Part shown: piece after piece, positions 45,230 to 58,339 of the stretch | Position numbering within the stretch: position 1 is the stretch's first letter | How the letters are laid out: each line of letters starts with the position of its first letter | Assembly (NCBI GenBank): GCA_030789695.1 | Contig: JAULAV010003347.1 | Span: forward strand, 44,589-108,588 | Direction: 5' to 3' | DNA from: Scilla litardierei | Taxonomy: Eukaryota > Streptophyta > Magnoliopsida > Asparagales > Asparagaceae | DNA: 64,000 bases | Translations under genes and position numbers: made by a program | Notes under the pieces: model-generated | Database searches by the model: none | What the model saw: only the letters and a program-made list of their open reading frames with translations | What the model was told of the DNA's origin: nothing

Positions 45230-45677
45230 ATAATACCTTTAATAGCGCTTGTATTACAGAAGCGTTGTCTATTGGGACCTTTAACAGTGCTTGTATTAAA
45301 CAAGTGCTGTCTAAGGTCCCAGATAGATAGCGCTTATTTAGTACAAGCGCTGTCTATGGTGGACCTTTAACATCGCTTGTATTAAAGAAGCGCTATCTAG
45401 TGGGACCTTTAACAGTGCTTGTAGAAGAAGACCTGTCTATTGTCTGAGATTTAACAGCGATTGCAGAAATAAGCGATGTGTATTATCTGTGTCTCCCAGC
45501 GCTGTCTATTGTCTGACCTTTAACAGCGCTTGCAGAAAGAAGCGCTGTCTATTCTCCGACCTTTAACAGTGCTTGCAAAAAGAAGCGATGTCTATTATAT
45601 GTTCCTCTAATTAACAGCGCTTATAATTAGCAAGCGATGTCTAACATGAGCTATTAAATGTCTTTTACGTAGTAGTG
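45230..45677. repeat. CACTA subterminal array and right terminal inverted repeat
   Basis: Ten or more copies of AGCGCTGTCTATT / GACCTTTAACAGCGCTTG in both orientations, ending in CTTTTACGTAGTAGTG at 45677. The following bases (TCT) would be one copy of the 3 bp target duplication. Confidence 0.75.
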
Positions 45678-45721
45678 TCTAAAAGCTCAAATATTCATAT
45701 GCGTATGCTTCACAACCTACA

Positions 45722-45925
45722 ATGTGCTTTTTGGAAAGCCTACTTTGTGTTGATGCAAGGATCTTGCTGGGCCTTGATCAGGCTGATGAGGCGAGTATCT
45801 TCACAATAGAGAGTCCGGGCGTGTTTCCCATGGCCGAAAAACTCCTTCGCCACTGCCTGAAACCGATTGGAAGAACGTCAGAGGAAACGGAGGGGATGAC
45901 CCTACATTTTTACTCTGATGCTTAA
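45722..45925 (+). pseudogene. Exon-like fragment just outside the CACTA end, unidentified
   Basis: Open frame ending in TAA at 45923-45925, with balanced, protein-like composition (TIESPGVFPMAEKLLRHCLK, then IGRTSEETEGM). A possible acceptor GATGCAAG lies near 45760, so the segment could be the last exon of a host gene interrupted or flanked by the CACTA element. I do not recognise the family and cannot exclude chance. Confidence 0.35.
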
Positions 45926-46117
45926 GTTAGTTCCAGGAAAGATGAATGAGGAGATTGTAAATGTGTGGTAGATGAGTGGGTTGATTCAGATATACATGTT
46001 TACGAAGATGATCTGCTCTTTTGTAGAATTAGGGGGTTGGTTACGCCATGTCAAGGGACTTACTAGGATCCCTGATTTAGTGGTGCAGTTGGTCCCCCCC
46101 AGATACGTTTGGTGGTT

Positions 46118-46236
46118 ACACACGTTTAAATAGGCATAAATGCCATTCTAGGAAGGGAGGGAGGTGGGTGGTCATGCACGCATTTAAATATGCATAAATG
46201 CCATTCTAGGGAGGGAGAGAGGGGGAGGGGGACGGG

Positions 46237-46327
<91 letters not shown>
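46118..46327. repeat. Short tandem duplication and long (GA)n microsatellite
   Basis: Two copies of a roughly 43 bp unit containing TTTAAATADGCATAAATGCCATTCTAGG (about 46118-46160 and 46173-46215), then an almost pure (GA)n run from about 46238 to 46327. Confidence 0.9.
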
Positions 46328-46328
<1 letters not shown>

Positions 46329-47350
46329 CACGCTCGCTTAAGATTGTGCCACATTGATTGTGCGGGCTGATCCTGTCAGGTGATAAGCACTTGGATCATG
46401 CAGTTGATGCAGCCAACCTCAGGTGCCGAGGTCGTCTCTATAGGAATCTGTTGCTGAGGAGCCGACTTCGGCTGCACAGGTCATCTCTACTGAGTGCCAC
46501 TTTAGGGGTTCGCATATGGTGCATAGGCTGCCTTAGTAGAGCATATTTGCTAAGGAGCCGACCTCCGCTGACAATGTCGTACTTGTAAAGGAGAGCTGAC
46601 CTCACGTATCGAGGTCGTCCTAGAGAGAGTTGCATTTGAGGGGCCGACCTCGAGTACCGAGATTGTCCTCGAGGAGTGTTGCCAGGGTTAGGTTAAGCTG
46701 ACTTGCAAGTCTAAGAACGTCACTGAAGACGCAGGTGATTCGCGGTGGGTCCCATCTATCGAGCTCAACACTGCCCCACTATCAGTGGGCCCCTCAAAAC
46801 GTCATCTACAGTGGTTCCTCGGCTTTTGACTTAGCACTGTCGAGCTAAGCTGAGTTACACAGGTCGGACGGGGAGAGGTGAGAAGGCGAAGCTGAAACTA
46901 TTAAGAGACTTCGACAAACCTCGTCTCGTTGGACCAACTTGCTTCGAAACTATGATGCCCAAGTTGAAGGGTAGCACCTAAGCGAAGGTGCCCTCATTAT
47001 GGCATGCTGACATGGCCGCCTCATCCCGGAGTCCAAAAAGACAGGACTGATGCCACTATATCTTAGAGTCCAAAGGATCCCTCGGCCTGTGCATAGACAA
47101 TCACTTCGACCTTAGAAGTGTTGATCTTCGTAAATGTCATGGCTGCGTTATCCGACCTTTATAACCTGCCTCGGGGGCTTTTGTCTCGTCTTCTTTGGTC
47201 CTTCTGGTCTTGGCAGGCCTTTTCCTTTGGCCAAGTTTATTTCTTTGTTTCAGTCGGGCCTCTGGACATGTCTCTATCACGGATGGCTAATGCTTCTGTT
47301 GCCATCATGTACCACCCTGCCCTGTTAAGGAGTTGATCCGAGTTGCAGGG
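46328..47350. other. Non-coding, GC-moderate sequence, probably part of a Tat-type LTR
   Basis: 46430-46680 has four or five diverged copies of GAGGAGCCGACCTC...GAGGTCGTC with about 60-80 bp spacing. 46800-47340 resembles Tat-type LTR sequence (CCTGCCTCGGGGGCTTTTG near 47167) but no boundary could be fixed. It adjoins the truncated gag of G. No gene is seen. Confidence 0.35.
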
Positions 47351-47801
47351 TCATTTATGATGCATCGACTTCATTACATCGTCACAGCAAACACCTTTCT
47401 TAAGTGTAGCTATGGTCACCTCATTGTTGCAACTCTCGACGTTCAGCCTTTCTGAATTAAATCGCTTCAGAAAGCTCCTAAACGTCTCACCCTCTATTTG
47501 CACCAAGGTAAAGAGGTGGTCTGAGCTCTGTTTTCTCCTACTTCCTGCCATGAATTGTTGACAGAAAGCTTGGGCTAGACTTTTGAACGACCCAATAGAT
47601 TGATTGGAAACTCCATTGTACCATTCTTTTGTAGCTTCTGAAATGCTCAGCAAAGGAGTGCATCGTCAGCCTCCATGACCCCCCTTATAGTCTTGGATAT
47701 GGTCATCAGGGTCGCCCGAGCCATCGTATTTGTCCAAATCAAGCATTTTGAATATGGACGGCAGGGGTGCCGATGTAATTTTCTTCTTCAAGGGCTTCTG
47801 T
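47351..47801 (-). pseudogene. gag: Element G gag, C-terminal fragment (Tat/Ogre-type Ty3/gypsy)
   Basis: On the minus strand the gag domain reads SIFKMLDLDKYDGSGDP, then after a one-base insertion in a G-run, the open part 47653-47351 with SIGSFKSLAQAFCQQFMAG, DHLFTLVQIEGETFRSFL and NNEVTIATLKKGV. This pattern is typical of Tat/Ogre gag. It stops near 47351 at unrelated sequence. The N-terminal part is at 57502-57733; element E lies between, inserted so that the protein sequence runs on from one flank to the other. Confidence 0.8.
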
Positions 47802-50445
47802 TTTCACGCCGCATTCCCCAGGATACCCGGCATTAATTAAAATTTTTTCTTCTTCTTAGTACCTTGAAGAGTGAGGGTGATGAGAGGGAAAAGAGAGAGA
47901 AGGAAGAACTGAATAAGCAGGCCACTGCGCACATGCTGGGATAGTACAAGTAGAGCTCCACCAAATATCAAACAACTCGTAGTGACATAGAACAATAACA
48001 ACACACTATATATAACAACATTTATTTATATACAAAACCCAGTTACATCATTTCAAGTACACCAACGCTATCCACCTCCCAAGATAACCAAGTCACTCTA
48101 CAAGCTACGTCTCACACCAAGTGCTACCCCTGAAACCCAACTCCAAGTCACCTCCAACCATGCTACCTCTGCTACCTGAAAAATAGGGAGGAGCACGTCA
48201 ATGCGTGCCCCCTGTAGGAACCAACTTGGATTTGGAACATCATTTTAAGGTTATTAATCCACAAGGCAAGGCAAGGGAAATAAGACATGTATATAGCGAA
48301 AAATGAACAGCCAAGTGAGAGGATCATACCTGCGGTCCAATGTCGATCTACTGCAAGAAAAGGGTTAGCATGAATACTGATACAAATCTTCATACAAGCA
48401 CATACACAAATACACATCCAAGGAACAAACACATGAATATACATACAATACACAACACACGACACACATACATTGCATATAGGTGACACATCACACACAA
48501 TGGATGTAATGATACATAATGATGTACATGATGCAACATGAGATGCAATGCAATGCAATGCAATGGGATCCCATGAATGTGCTGGCTTGCAAGTGTATCG
48601 TGATCTACTCCGTTCTCAATCTGTGGCAACTACCGATGCAGTCAAGAGGTGCCAACACGGTTACGGCCCACAGCGAATCCCCCCGCCTCCTACTGTGTCT
48701 CTTGCTCCATGTAGTGCCATCCGTATCCTAAAACATTGCCCATTCACATTATTTCTCATATTACAAATATATGCATGCCCATTCCGCATGTTTCTCAGCT
48801 TTTGTTTCATTGAGGCATTTCAGCGAACACTTGACGGGTGTAATTCATATCAAAGAAACACAATATCATTTACATGTGCCATTTGCAAAATTAAACTATC
48901 TTTCAAGTAACACCAATAATCATGGATCATATAGGAAAGTTTAGCAACAATACACAATTAATATCACCACTCAAATACTTCAGCTTGCAGGAAAATTGCA
49001 AACAGTCCAAACAATTGACTGCTGTCACCCAATTATAATCAGAATTTAACATAACTTTCCAAATGAAAGTTGTAGATATGTTAGTCCTGGATTCACAGAT
49101 AAAATTTCATGTAAAAATATTAAGTAGGTGATTTATGGTGAATTATTTGGTGAAGTATGTCAGATCTGTTTTTCAGACAGATTTCAGGGTCTGTATTGAA
49201 GGCCAATTTTGGGCATGTTGGAGCCAGAAATTCGACATATAAACACTCTAATAAATTTTTAGAAAAACTTGTTAGCTTTCCAACAAGACCAAGAACACAA
49301 AATTTCATCGAGTGTGCAGGTGTTTAGGCCATTTCTACTGAAATGTGTCAAAACTGGAAATCAAACAGACATGCTGTAAAGTTGGAATTTTTACTCCTAA
49401 TGTCTGAATTGAATATATATCAAAATTTATATGATTTTGAGGTAGAACTTAAAGATCTACAAGTTAATATTTTTTCGAACCCTAATTCGAGCTACAGTAA
49501 CTGTAATTGCAGCAACAACATACATCAGTATTTCTGAATTTCAAAGGAATGGTTTTGCTTGGAATTTCAAAGGGGTTTTGCATGAAAATTGCATCGTGGC
49601 GCCTTAATCTCATTTCCACTACTTCATATTAGTAAAACATGATATACAAACATGATGGAAAGTAACCCAAAATTAATTCCCAAGCCAAGTTGAATTCATA
49701 CCTCAAAATCATGATTTCTCTTCTTTCCTTCTCTTCCTTTCTTCTCTACTTCTTTCTCCCTTGAAGCAAGCTTGGTTCCCTTCTAATAGGGATTAGAAAT
49801 TAGGCTTTTCATTTGCTAAAAGAGGGAGAAAAGAGGAGAGGGGTGGCCAACCCAATAGGGGTGGAGAGGGGAAGAGAAAATGGGAAGGAAAGAGAAGATT
49901 CAAGAAAAGAAAAGAAGAATTCCCTTAAGAGTTCTACACAATTCTTACTTACTCCTTAAGCCATGAATCACCTAAAACGACTAAAATGCCCTTCCCAAAA
50001 TGCCCCTCAACTTTTAGATAATTGCAAGTTTGCCATTACTTTATGCACCGACCACCTAAGTATGTACGCACATCAGTTTTAGTCAAAAAGACCGTTTTGC
50101 CCCTGACCTTTCTGAAAATTTACGAGGTTGCCATTGACCCTTAAACCCTTTCACACTTGCATGGCTCTTCCTACACACATCCACACACATCCATGCATGC
50201 ATACATGCTTCACACACACACGTCTAACACATTCATGTTGTTTTACACCCACGACGTCATTTACACTTCTCCCGCATTCACATTTCGTATTCTCTTCCAT
50301 TAGCCATGTATTATGGCCTAATCCCCCTTGCACTTCGTCACATACTTCGATATCTACGTTTATTCCATGCCTACATATGCACCGTAGGTAGAAACACCAC
50401 GTGTGTTCAGTAGATTACACGTATAGTGTTAAATAGGGCATGTCA
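47802..50445 (-). repeat. Element E 3' LTR
   Basis: Contains the (TGCAA)n run at 48541-48566, the GGGATCCCATGAAT motif shared with D, and the empty TTA site (49925-49927) corresponding to the Tourist-like insertion in the other LTR. No coding frame is credible. Confidence 0.88.
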
Positions 50446-53400
50446 TCCTACCCACCTTAAAATAAAGTCCGTCCTCGGACTTTCTAGGGTGTGAACTCTG
50501 CCAAAGGTCAGCTATGTATGATGGTCTAACTACCCATGAATTACAAGCAAGAATACATATCTACACCAGACTTATACACACTATATGCTTCACTATCATC
50601 CATACACATTCGCATCGCACACATATCACAGATACAATCTATTACTCATCTAGTAGCACATCCATATCACTTTATGCTTCACTACATATACATACACATG
50701 TCTTTCACATAGGTGGCACACAAATTCACCCACCACAAACAAGTCTCTATACGTATTATTATACGTATTTAGATCACTACTCATATCTATGTGCATACGA
50801 CATCACATCGTATCCACATCATGATACCTTCAAGTATAATGAATTATATTCTACCTGTTCATATATATACATATACGTCTATATCCATGCACAAACACAC
50901 AACTATACACATTAATTTACACACCATTTCTTAGACAGGGTCATTATCACGGTGTCGCACCGTATGTACACTTGGTCCCCATACACCCAATACTTTAGTC
51001 ATATGGGTTCACTCACATTTATAGGCATATAATATCTATATACACACATTATTTAGTCACATCCATACACACACCTACGGGCACCTACTAACACATGCAT
51101 GATCAAATCCCATAAGGTCCCCATTCATAATTATAGTTAAATACACACAGAATTTCATATTCATAGCGATGCACCTACTGCCTCACACAGATAGGCACAT
51201 ATACCACACGTAATACACACAAAAGTGCACAAACATAATGCATTCTCCCATATGCTATATATGTAACCACACTTGCATATCATACGCACATACTGCCATA
51301 ATAGTCAAATAAATATAAATATCTATCTACACTCCACACACGTATACCTATAATGTGCAACCAATTACACACATTCCAACACACACATATCAAACAGTTC
51401 CATTCACCTACATTTATTAAACATATATACACCTATATTCCATATCTATCACATTTACATCCACATTGCACGTATATATACGTGCACACATGATTTAGTA
51501 TATACCTATATATACATGCATACAAACAAGAATATACTTCTCCTAGATACACATAGATTGGCAACCATGTCAGAAAAATTCACTAATAAACAAACAAGGA
51601 TATATATATATATAAATTTATATTCACTCAACCAATACACACAACCATATATGCTTCTACTGCGCACTACACATGCATTTTCACATCCCTACACTCCGCT
51701 ATGACGCATATATTAGAAATCCTTACAACCATAATACATATTCACATATGCACATCAACCAACACGTCGCACATATATTCTACGTAACCCAATTTATATG
51801 CACATACTCATTATGCACATGCAAAGATATACATATCAATTCCATAAATAGGTGTTTAAGCCTACATATACTCGAGTACACGTTCGCTCATACACACCGG
51901 ATTATTTTCTAATAGTAGGTATGCAGACAGACTTGCATATATGTCTATTAGGATCCATACAACCATGCACATACATTCCCACGTATGGGCACACACACCG
52001 ATTCACACATTCTATACATATCCTGCTATTATACACTCATACAGTCAAGCTACTCAAACTACACTAGCAGGTATTCGGTAGCTACCCGTACCATCATATA
52101 CATAGCATCCACTATTCACATACTCTAACTAGTATACATATGCAAATAGGTGCATTCCAATATTCATACACATCTAATAGGTAGTCACACCACATATACG
52201 TATACATTCGTATACTGATACTTATATATCAGAATAGGGATCATTCACATAAATATACATATAACCACCCATAAGAACAGATATCAATACATGTTCAATA
52301 ATCACAACACATGTAAACAATCACACCACGCTTTCTGCAACACACATACATACATACACGTATCTCTTACACCAATACACAATCCTCCCTCATGCCACCA
52401 TATGTAGAAGAATACATGCACTACATATACATCCAAATGGTCTTATAAACGTCATTCTACGGGGTAAGCGTATATACATATATAAACCATAACTTCCACT
52501 TAACCGCGCAAACCCATAGCCATCCCGCTTATACATGCACTCTATAATCTCAAATCCTTATATCCATCGCATCCTACATGTGTTACTCGTCACACATATA
52601 TCCCTATCCCATAATAGGCACGGTATAGGGCTAAGGGCCTCAACCTAGGTGGACGGGTCTAAAACACCCCTACCCACCTTAGAATACATCTATTCCAAAC
52701 ACCCTGGAGCATTACTTATACTACCCGTGCATCCAACACTTATCTATCGCTACATACACACCATAAATGGCCATAGCACAACACCTATCTTCACGTAATA
52801 ATATAATCCACAACCATATACCAAATTAAGACAATGTACCAGTTCATATGGACACATAGGTAACACATACACATACTTACAGTTATTCAAATTTTTTTAA
52901 CACATTAAGAATTCATACCCTAGCAATGCAACAATAGCAATATATGTGTACCAGTATTCCACACCTATATCTACACCACCTGCCCATACAGGCACACATC
53001 TATTCACACACATGCATTTTTCCCATATGTCCAAAGACCATGTGGACACTCCACTACTCTATCCATACAGACATACACACACTGGTACCTTCCTCCACAT
53101 GGGAACCAAATTATAACCCAGTAGATATATGCACTCATATCACACACGTACATATCCTCACTCACACCCTTACAACTCATACGTCCCCAATAGCTTATAT
53201 GTATCTACCAATATACATCCACAAATATAATATACTTATCACCTATACCTCACAGTCATGCAAGTATAACACATACCTACTCACATACCCGCATCATGTA
53301 TCTATATAGAGACAACATATGTATACGCTCAAGTATTTACCCATCTAGTATAGATGCCCACTCCCTATAACCATTCAAGATACATGTAACCTTCACGTCA

Positions 53401-53733
53401 TTCAAGTATAAATACATATACTGACTACAAGTATTCCACTACATATATAATTCTAATATACCAGCACAACAAACGCACTTATACACGCGGATTCACACAA
53501 TTTTAAATACACTCGTATATCCACAAATACTCATCTATAGTATAATACATCGTAGGAAGTTCATCCCCGAACTCCCAAAAGCTAGGGGTTTAATGGTGGA
53601 TCACTTAAAACTCTAAGGTTACTAAGGCCTCTACCCACCTTAGGGGTAATCTATCCCAATCAAATATTGAAGCATTACATGTACTATCCTTACGCACATC
53701 GCAGTGCGGTGACCTGCATAGGCCACCAAAATC
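50446..53733 (-). other. Element E internal region, non-coding, strongly strand-asymmetric
   Basis: Plus strand is dominated by ACACATAC/CATATAC strings, so the sense (minus) strand is GT/TATG-rich and C-poor, like 22800-24540 of B. Purine tracts (TAAGGTGGGTAG on the sense strand) occur three times: 50447-50459 next to the LTR, 52669-52681 and 53631-53642. Hairpin at 50464-50483. Primer-like motif TTTTGGTGGCCTATGCAGGTC (sense) directly after the 5' LTR. No gag or pol. Confidence 0.8.
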
Positions 53734-56700
53734 TGTCACGTCCCATTCCCCAGGATACCCGACATTAATTAAATTTTTTTCTTCTTAGTATCCTGAAGAG
53801 TGAGGGTGATGAGAGGGAAAAGAGAGAGAAGGAAGAACTGAATAAGCAGGCCACTGCGCACATGCTGGGATAGTACAAGTAGAGCTCCACCAAATATCAA
53901 ACAACTCGTAGTGACATAGAACAATAACAGCACATTATAAATAACAACATTCATTTATATACAAAACCCAGTTACATCATTTCAAGTACACCAATGCTAT
54001 CCACCTCCCAAGATAACCAAGTCACTCTACAAGCTACGTCTCACACCAAGTGCTACCCCTGAAACCCAACTCCAAGTCACCTCCAACCATGCTACCTCTG
54101 CTACCTAAAAATAAGGGAGGAGCACGTCAATGCGTGCCCCAGTAGGAACCAACTTGGATTTGGAACATCATTTTAAGGTTATTAATCCACAAGGCAAGGC
54201 AAGGGAAATAAGACATGTATATAGCGAAAAATGAACAGCCAAGTGAGAGGATCATACCTGCGGTCCAATGTTGATCTACTGCAAGAAAAGGGTTAGCATG
54301 AATACTGATACAAATCTTCATACAAGCACATACACAAATACACATCCAAGGAACAAACACATGAATATACATACAATACATAACACACGACACACATACA
54401 TTGCATATAGGTGACACATCACACACAATGGATGTAATGATACATAATGATGCACATGATGCAATATGAGATGCAATGCAATGCAATGCAATGCAATGGG
54501 ATCACAGGAATGTGTCGGCTTGTAAGTGTATTGTGATCTACTCCGTTCTCAATCTGTGGCAACTACCGATGGAGTCAAGAGGTGCCTACACGGTCACGGC
54601 CCACAGTGAATCCCCCCGCCTCCTACTGTGGCTCTTACTCCATGTAGTGCCATCCGTGTCCTAAAACATTGCCCATTCACATTATTTCTCATATTACAAA
54701 TATATGCATGTCCATTCCGCATGTTTCTCAGCTTTTGTTTCATTGAGGCATTTCAGCGAACACTTGACGGGCGTAATTCATATCAACGAAACACAATATC
54801 ATTTACATGTGCCATTTGCAAAATTAAACTATCTTTCAAGTAACAACAATAATCATGGATCATATAGGAAAGTTTAGCAACAATACACAATTAATATCAC
54901 CACTCAAATACTTCAGCTTGTAGGAAAATTGCAAACAGTTAAAACAATTGACTGATGTCACCCAATTATAATCAGAATTTAACATAACTTTACAAATGAA
55001 AGTTGTAGATATGTTAGTCCTGGATTCACAGATAAAATTTCATATAAAAATATTAAGTAGGTGATTTATGGTGAATTATTTGGTGAAGTATGTCAGATCT
55101 GTTTTTCAGACAGATTTCAGGGTCTGTATTGAAGGCCAATTTTGGGCATGTTGGAGCCAGAAATTCGACATATAAGCACTCTAATAAATTTTTAGAAAAA
55201 CTTGTTAGCTGTTCAACAAGACCAAGAACACAAAATTTCATTGAGTGTGCAGGTGTTTAGGCCATTTCTACTGAAATGTGTCAAAACTGGAAATCAAACA
55301 GACATGTTGTAAAGTTGGAATTTTTACTCCTAATGTCTGAATTGAACATATATCAAAATTTATATGATTTTGGGGTAGAACTTAAAGATCTACTAGCTCA
55401 TATTTTTTTCGAATCCTAATTTGAGCTACAGTAACTGTAATTGCAGCAACAACATACATCAGTATTTCTGAATTTCGAAGGAATGGTTTTGCTTGGAATT
55501 TCAAAGGGGGTTTGCATGAAAATTGCATCGTGGCACCTTAATCTCATTTCCACTACTTCATATTAGTAAAACATGATATAAAAACATGATGGAAAGTAAC
55601 CCTAAATTAATTCCCAAGCCAAGTTGATTTCATACCTCAAAATCTTGATTTCTCTTCTTTCCTTCTCTTCCTTTCTTCTCTACTTCTTTCTCCCTTGAAG
55701 CAAGCTTGGTTCCCTTCTAATTGGGATTAGAAATTAGGGTTTTCATTTACTAAAAGAGGGAGAAAAGAGGAGAGGGGTGGCCGGCCCTATAGGGGTGGAG
55801 AGGGGAAGAGAAAATGGGAAGGAAAGAGAAGATTCAAGAAAAGAAAAGAGAAGAATTCCCTTAGGGTGTGTTTGGTTTGAAGGTAAATGAAAGAAAAATG
55901 AAATGAAAAGGAAAAAGAAAAGGAAAGAAAAGGAAAATGAAATGAGATTCTTTCTCATGTTTGGTTACCACGGAAAATTGGGAAGAAAGTTGAATGGAAA
56001 ATATAGAAATTAATATTATTAGGTTGCTCATTGAATATGAATAAAAAATAATTTAAATGGTTACGTTGTGAATTCAAATCATTTTACTATCATATTAAAT
56101 TAAAATTTTATTTTTAAATTAAAAACTTATTGGTTATTTTGAAAAATTTATTAATTTAGCAAATAATTTGCGAATTGTAACGAATAACTCGTTAACACTA
56201 TAAATATTATGATTCGTAGATAATATGTTATTTAATAGTATACGAATAATTTACAAATTTTGTTAAAAAGTTTGAAATAATTCGCAAGCTATTTAAAAAA
56301 TTCATGCATAATGTGTGGATTTTTCAAGCAACTCTGAATTTTTTAGAAATTCGTGAATTATTCACACAATTCATGCATACATGTAAATAAATTAAAGATT
56401 CGAAATTTTTTTGGAAAATAGAGAATTATTCGCGAGCTATATAAAAATTTCATGAATAATTCAAGAATTTTTAAAAGATCGCGAATTATCATGAATTTTT
56501 AAGAATTCATAAATTATTCTCTATTTCGAACAATTCACTAATGAATATATATTGAAGGTGTTTTTTTGAAAAATTAGTCAATTATTCGCGACTTATTTGA
56601 AAATTCGTGAATAATTTGTGAATTTTTCGAGTAATTCGCGAATAATTTTTTGAAAAATTCATGAATCATTCATGATTTTTTGATACAAACTTATGAATAA

Positions 56701-57496
56701 TTCGTGGATTCATTAAAAACAACAACTAATTATGTTTGCTAAAAATATAAATACATAAAAGTGTGAGAAATTAGTTTGCCTCTCTTTTCCCTCATTTTCC
56801 TTGGGTCAAAAAGAGGAAAATCTCAAAGAAAAGTTTTAATAGAAATTTTCCTTTGTTTTCTTTCATTTTCATTTTCCTTTGTTTTTTCCTTCCAACCAAA
56901 CAATGGAAATAGTTTTCCTTCTAACTTTCTTTCATTTTCTTTCATTTTCCTTCAAACCAAACACACCCTTAAGAGTTCTACACAATTCTTACTTACTCCT
57001 TAAGCCATGAATCACCTAAATGACTGAAACACCCTTTCCAATATGCCCCTCAACTTTTAGATAATTACAAGTTTGCCATTACTTTATGCACCGACCACCT
57101 AAGTATGTACGCACAGCAGTTTTAGTCAAAAAGACCGTTTTGCCCATGATCTTTTTTAAAAATTTACGGGTGTTGCCATTGACCCCTAACCCCTTTCATA
57201 CTTGCATGGCTCTCCCTACACACATCCACACACATCCATGCATGCATACATGCTTCACACACACACACACACGTCTAACACACTCCTGTTGTTTTACACC
57301 CACGACGTTATTTGCACTTCTCCCGCATTCACATTTCTTATTCTCTTCCCTTAGCCATGTATTACGGCCTAATCCTCCTTGGACTTCGTCACATACTTCG
57401 ATATCTACGTTTATTCCATGCCTACGTATGCACCGTAGGTAGAAACACCACGTGTGTTCAGTAGATTACATGTATAGTGTTAAATATGACATGACA
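53734..57496 (-). repeat. Element E 5' LTR, interrupted by a Tourist-like element
   Basis: Plus-strand start TGTCACGTCCCATTCC, end ATGACATGACA. Collinear with 47802-50445 apart from 55864-56968. (TGCAA)n run at 54471-54497. Confidence 0.88.
55864..56968. mobile_element. Tourist-like (PIF/Harbinger) non-autonomous element
   Basis: Inverted ends GGGTGTGTTTGGTTTGAAGG (perfect for 20 bp and continuing imperfectly in purine-rich sequence). Flanked by TTA at 55861-55863 and 56969-56971. The sister LTR has a single TTA at the empty site. 1105 bp, very AT-rich interior with repeated AATTCGTGAATAATTCG-like palindromes; no transposase. Confidence 0.88.
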
Positions 57497-57501
57497 TCTG
57501 C

Positions 57502-57733
57502 TCTTCATCCGAGCTCGATGAAGGAGAGATATACCATCGTTTGCTACCTTGGCGCTTAGATCTCCTCAGCCAATTGTTGGAAGCGCTTAAGGAATCTCCT
57601 TAATCCTCATCCGAACTATCGGAGGGGTTCGGACGGCGGATGTTATCCCTTTGAGCCTTCCTCTTGAGTGATGCTCGAGACATTCGACGAGGGCTCCGAC
57701 TACTTCCACGACGACTCTCCTGGTGTTAATCAT
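57502..57733 (-). pseudogene. gag: Element G gag, N-terminal fragment
   Basis: Starts ATG at 57733 with MINTRR, a start common in Tat-type gag. A frameshift then moves to a Ser/Arg-rich stretch (SPRRMSRASLKRKAQRD, NPSDSSDED) with one internal TAA, ending SSSSDEEQ exactly where element E begins. The other flank continues with KPLKKKITSAPLPSIFK. Confidence 0.72.
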
Positions 57734-57770
57734 CAGCTCGAGCTTGGCGACAGTCCTAAGCTCCACCAAG

Positions 57771-58339
57771 TGTGTAATACACCGTTTTCATATATACGTG
57801 TATAACATACGTATTTTTTGGCCGTATTCGTGTGTATTAATATTGTGGGTATTTTCAATAATTTTCCTTAATTTTTATAAAGCCAAAGTTATTTTTAAAT
57901 AATTTTAAATTTCATTTGTATTATAAGGAATGGAGTTTGGGTGAAATACATGGTATAGTATGGGGGTATATGGTATTAATTATTGTTGAATACTTGTGCT
58001 GGCACTCGAGGGAAGGGTCGTATTACCACCAAGAAGCCCACCCAAACATTTATTGGGCCCACTAAGCCTGCAAGGCCCAGAGCCGTAACCAAGCGCTGAC
58101 TCAGTCAATACCCACGTATGATCTGCCCATTGCAACTCAAGGAGGTAATAGTTAATGGCACATAATTGGTGGGAGACGTGGGCAACTGTTACCCCTATTG
58201 ATGCATAGATTTCAATAATGAATGAAGACAACCCCCTTTCTAAGTAGGAAGAAAAGGTTGCTGCTCTTCTGTTGCAGTTGCCCAAGGAGAGTACATAGAC
58301 GAAATGACTTTTGTTTAACCAAATGTTACTCAAGACAGT
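57771..58339 (-). repeat. Probable Tat-type LTR (about 459 bp) and adjoining sequence
   Basis: Plus strand 57771-58229 runs TGTGTAATACACC...GAATGAAGACA, so it has TG/CA ends. Its left side adjoins the gag start of G. Its right side, read on the minus strand, is a purine tract (AAAGGGGGT). It would thus serve as 5' LTR for the left element and 3' LTR for the right one. It does not match the LTR piece at 63569-64000. Boundaries are uncertain. Confidence 0.4.

Larger units (their letters stand above)
36751..45677 (+). mobile_element. CACTA (En/Spm) transposon, right portion; left end outside window
   Basis: The right terminus read inward is CACTACTACGTAAAAG (45662-45677), a CACTA-type inverted-repeat end. 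Subterminal repeats built on AGCGCTGTCTATTGGGACCT and AGCGCTTGTA occur in both orientations at 45230-45670 and again at 36751-37000, as expected for CACTA ends. Element A sits in the left subterminal array and element D in the interior. No transposase was recognised in the visible part, so it is probably non-autonomous. Confidence 0.72.
47802..57496 (-). mobile_element. Element E: large non-coding LTR retrotransposon derivative
   Basis: Minus orientation. 3' LTR 47802-50445 (2644 bp), internal 50446-53733, 5' LTR 53734-57496 (about 2655 bp once the Tourist-like insertion and its duplication are removed). Flanks TCTGT (47797-47801) and TCTGC (57497-57501) are a one-mismatch duplication, and the gag of G reads across them. 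It has the same hairpin, purine tract and primer-like motif as A, B and D but no coding domain. Confidence 0.88.

Noticed and set aside
50128..53309. His/Thr/Tyr-rich frames in element E
   Set aside because: They arise from ACACATAC-type simple sequence and carry no domain.
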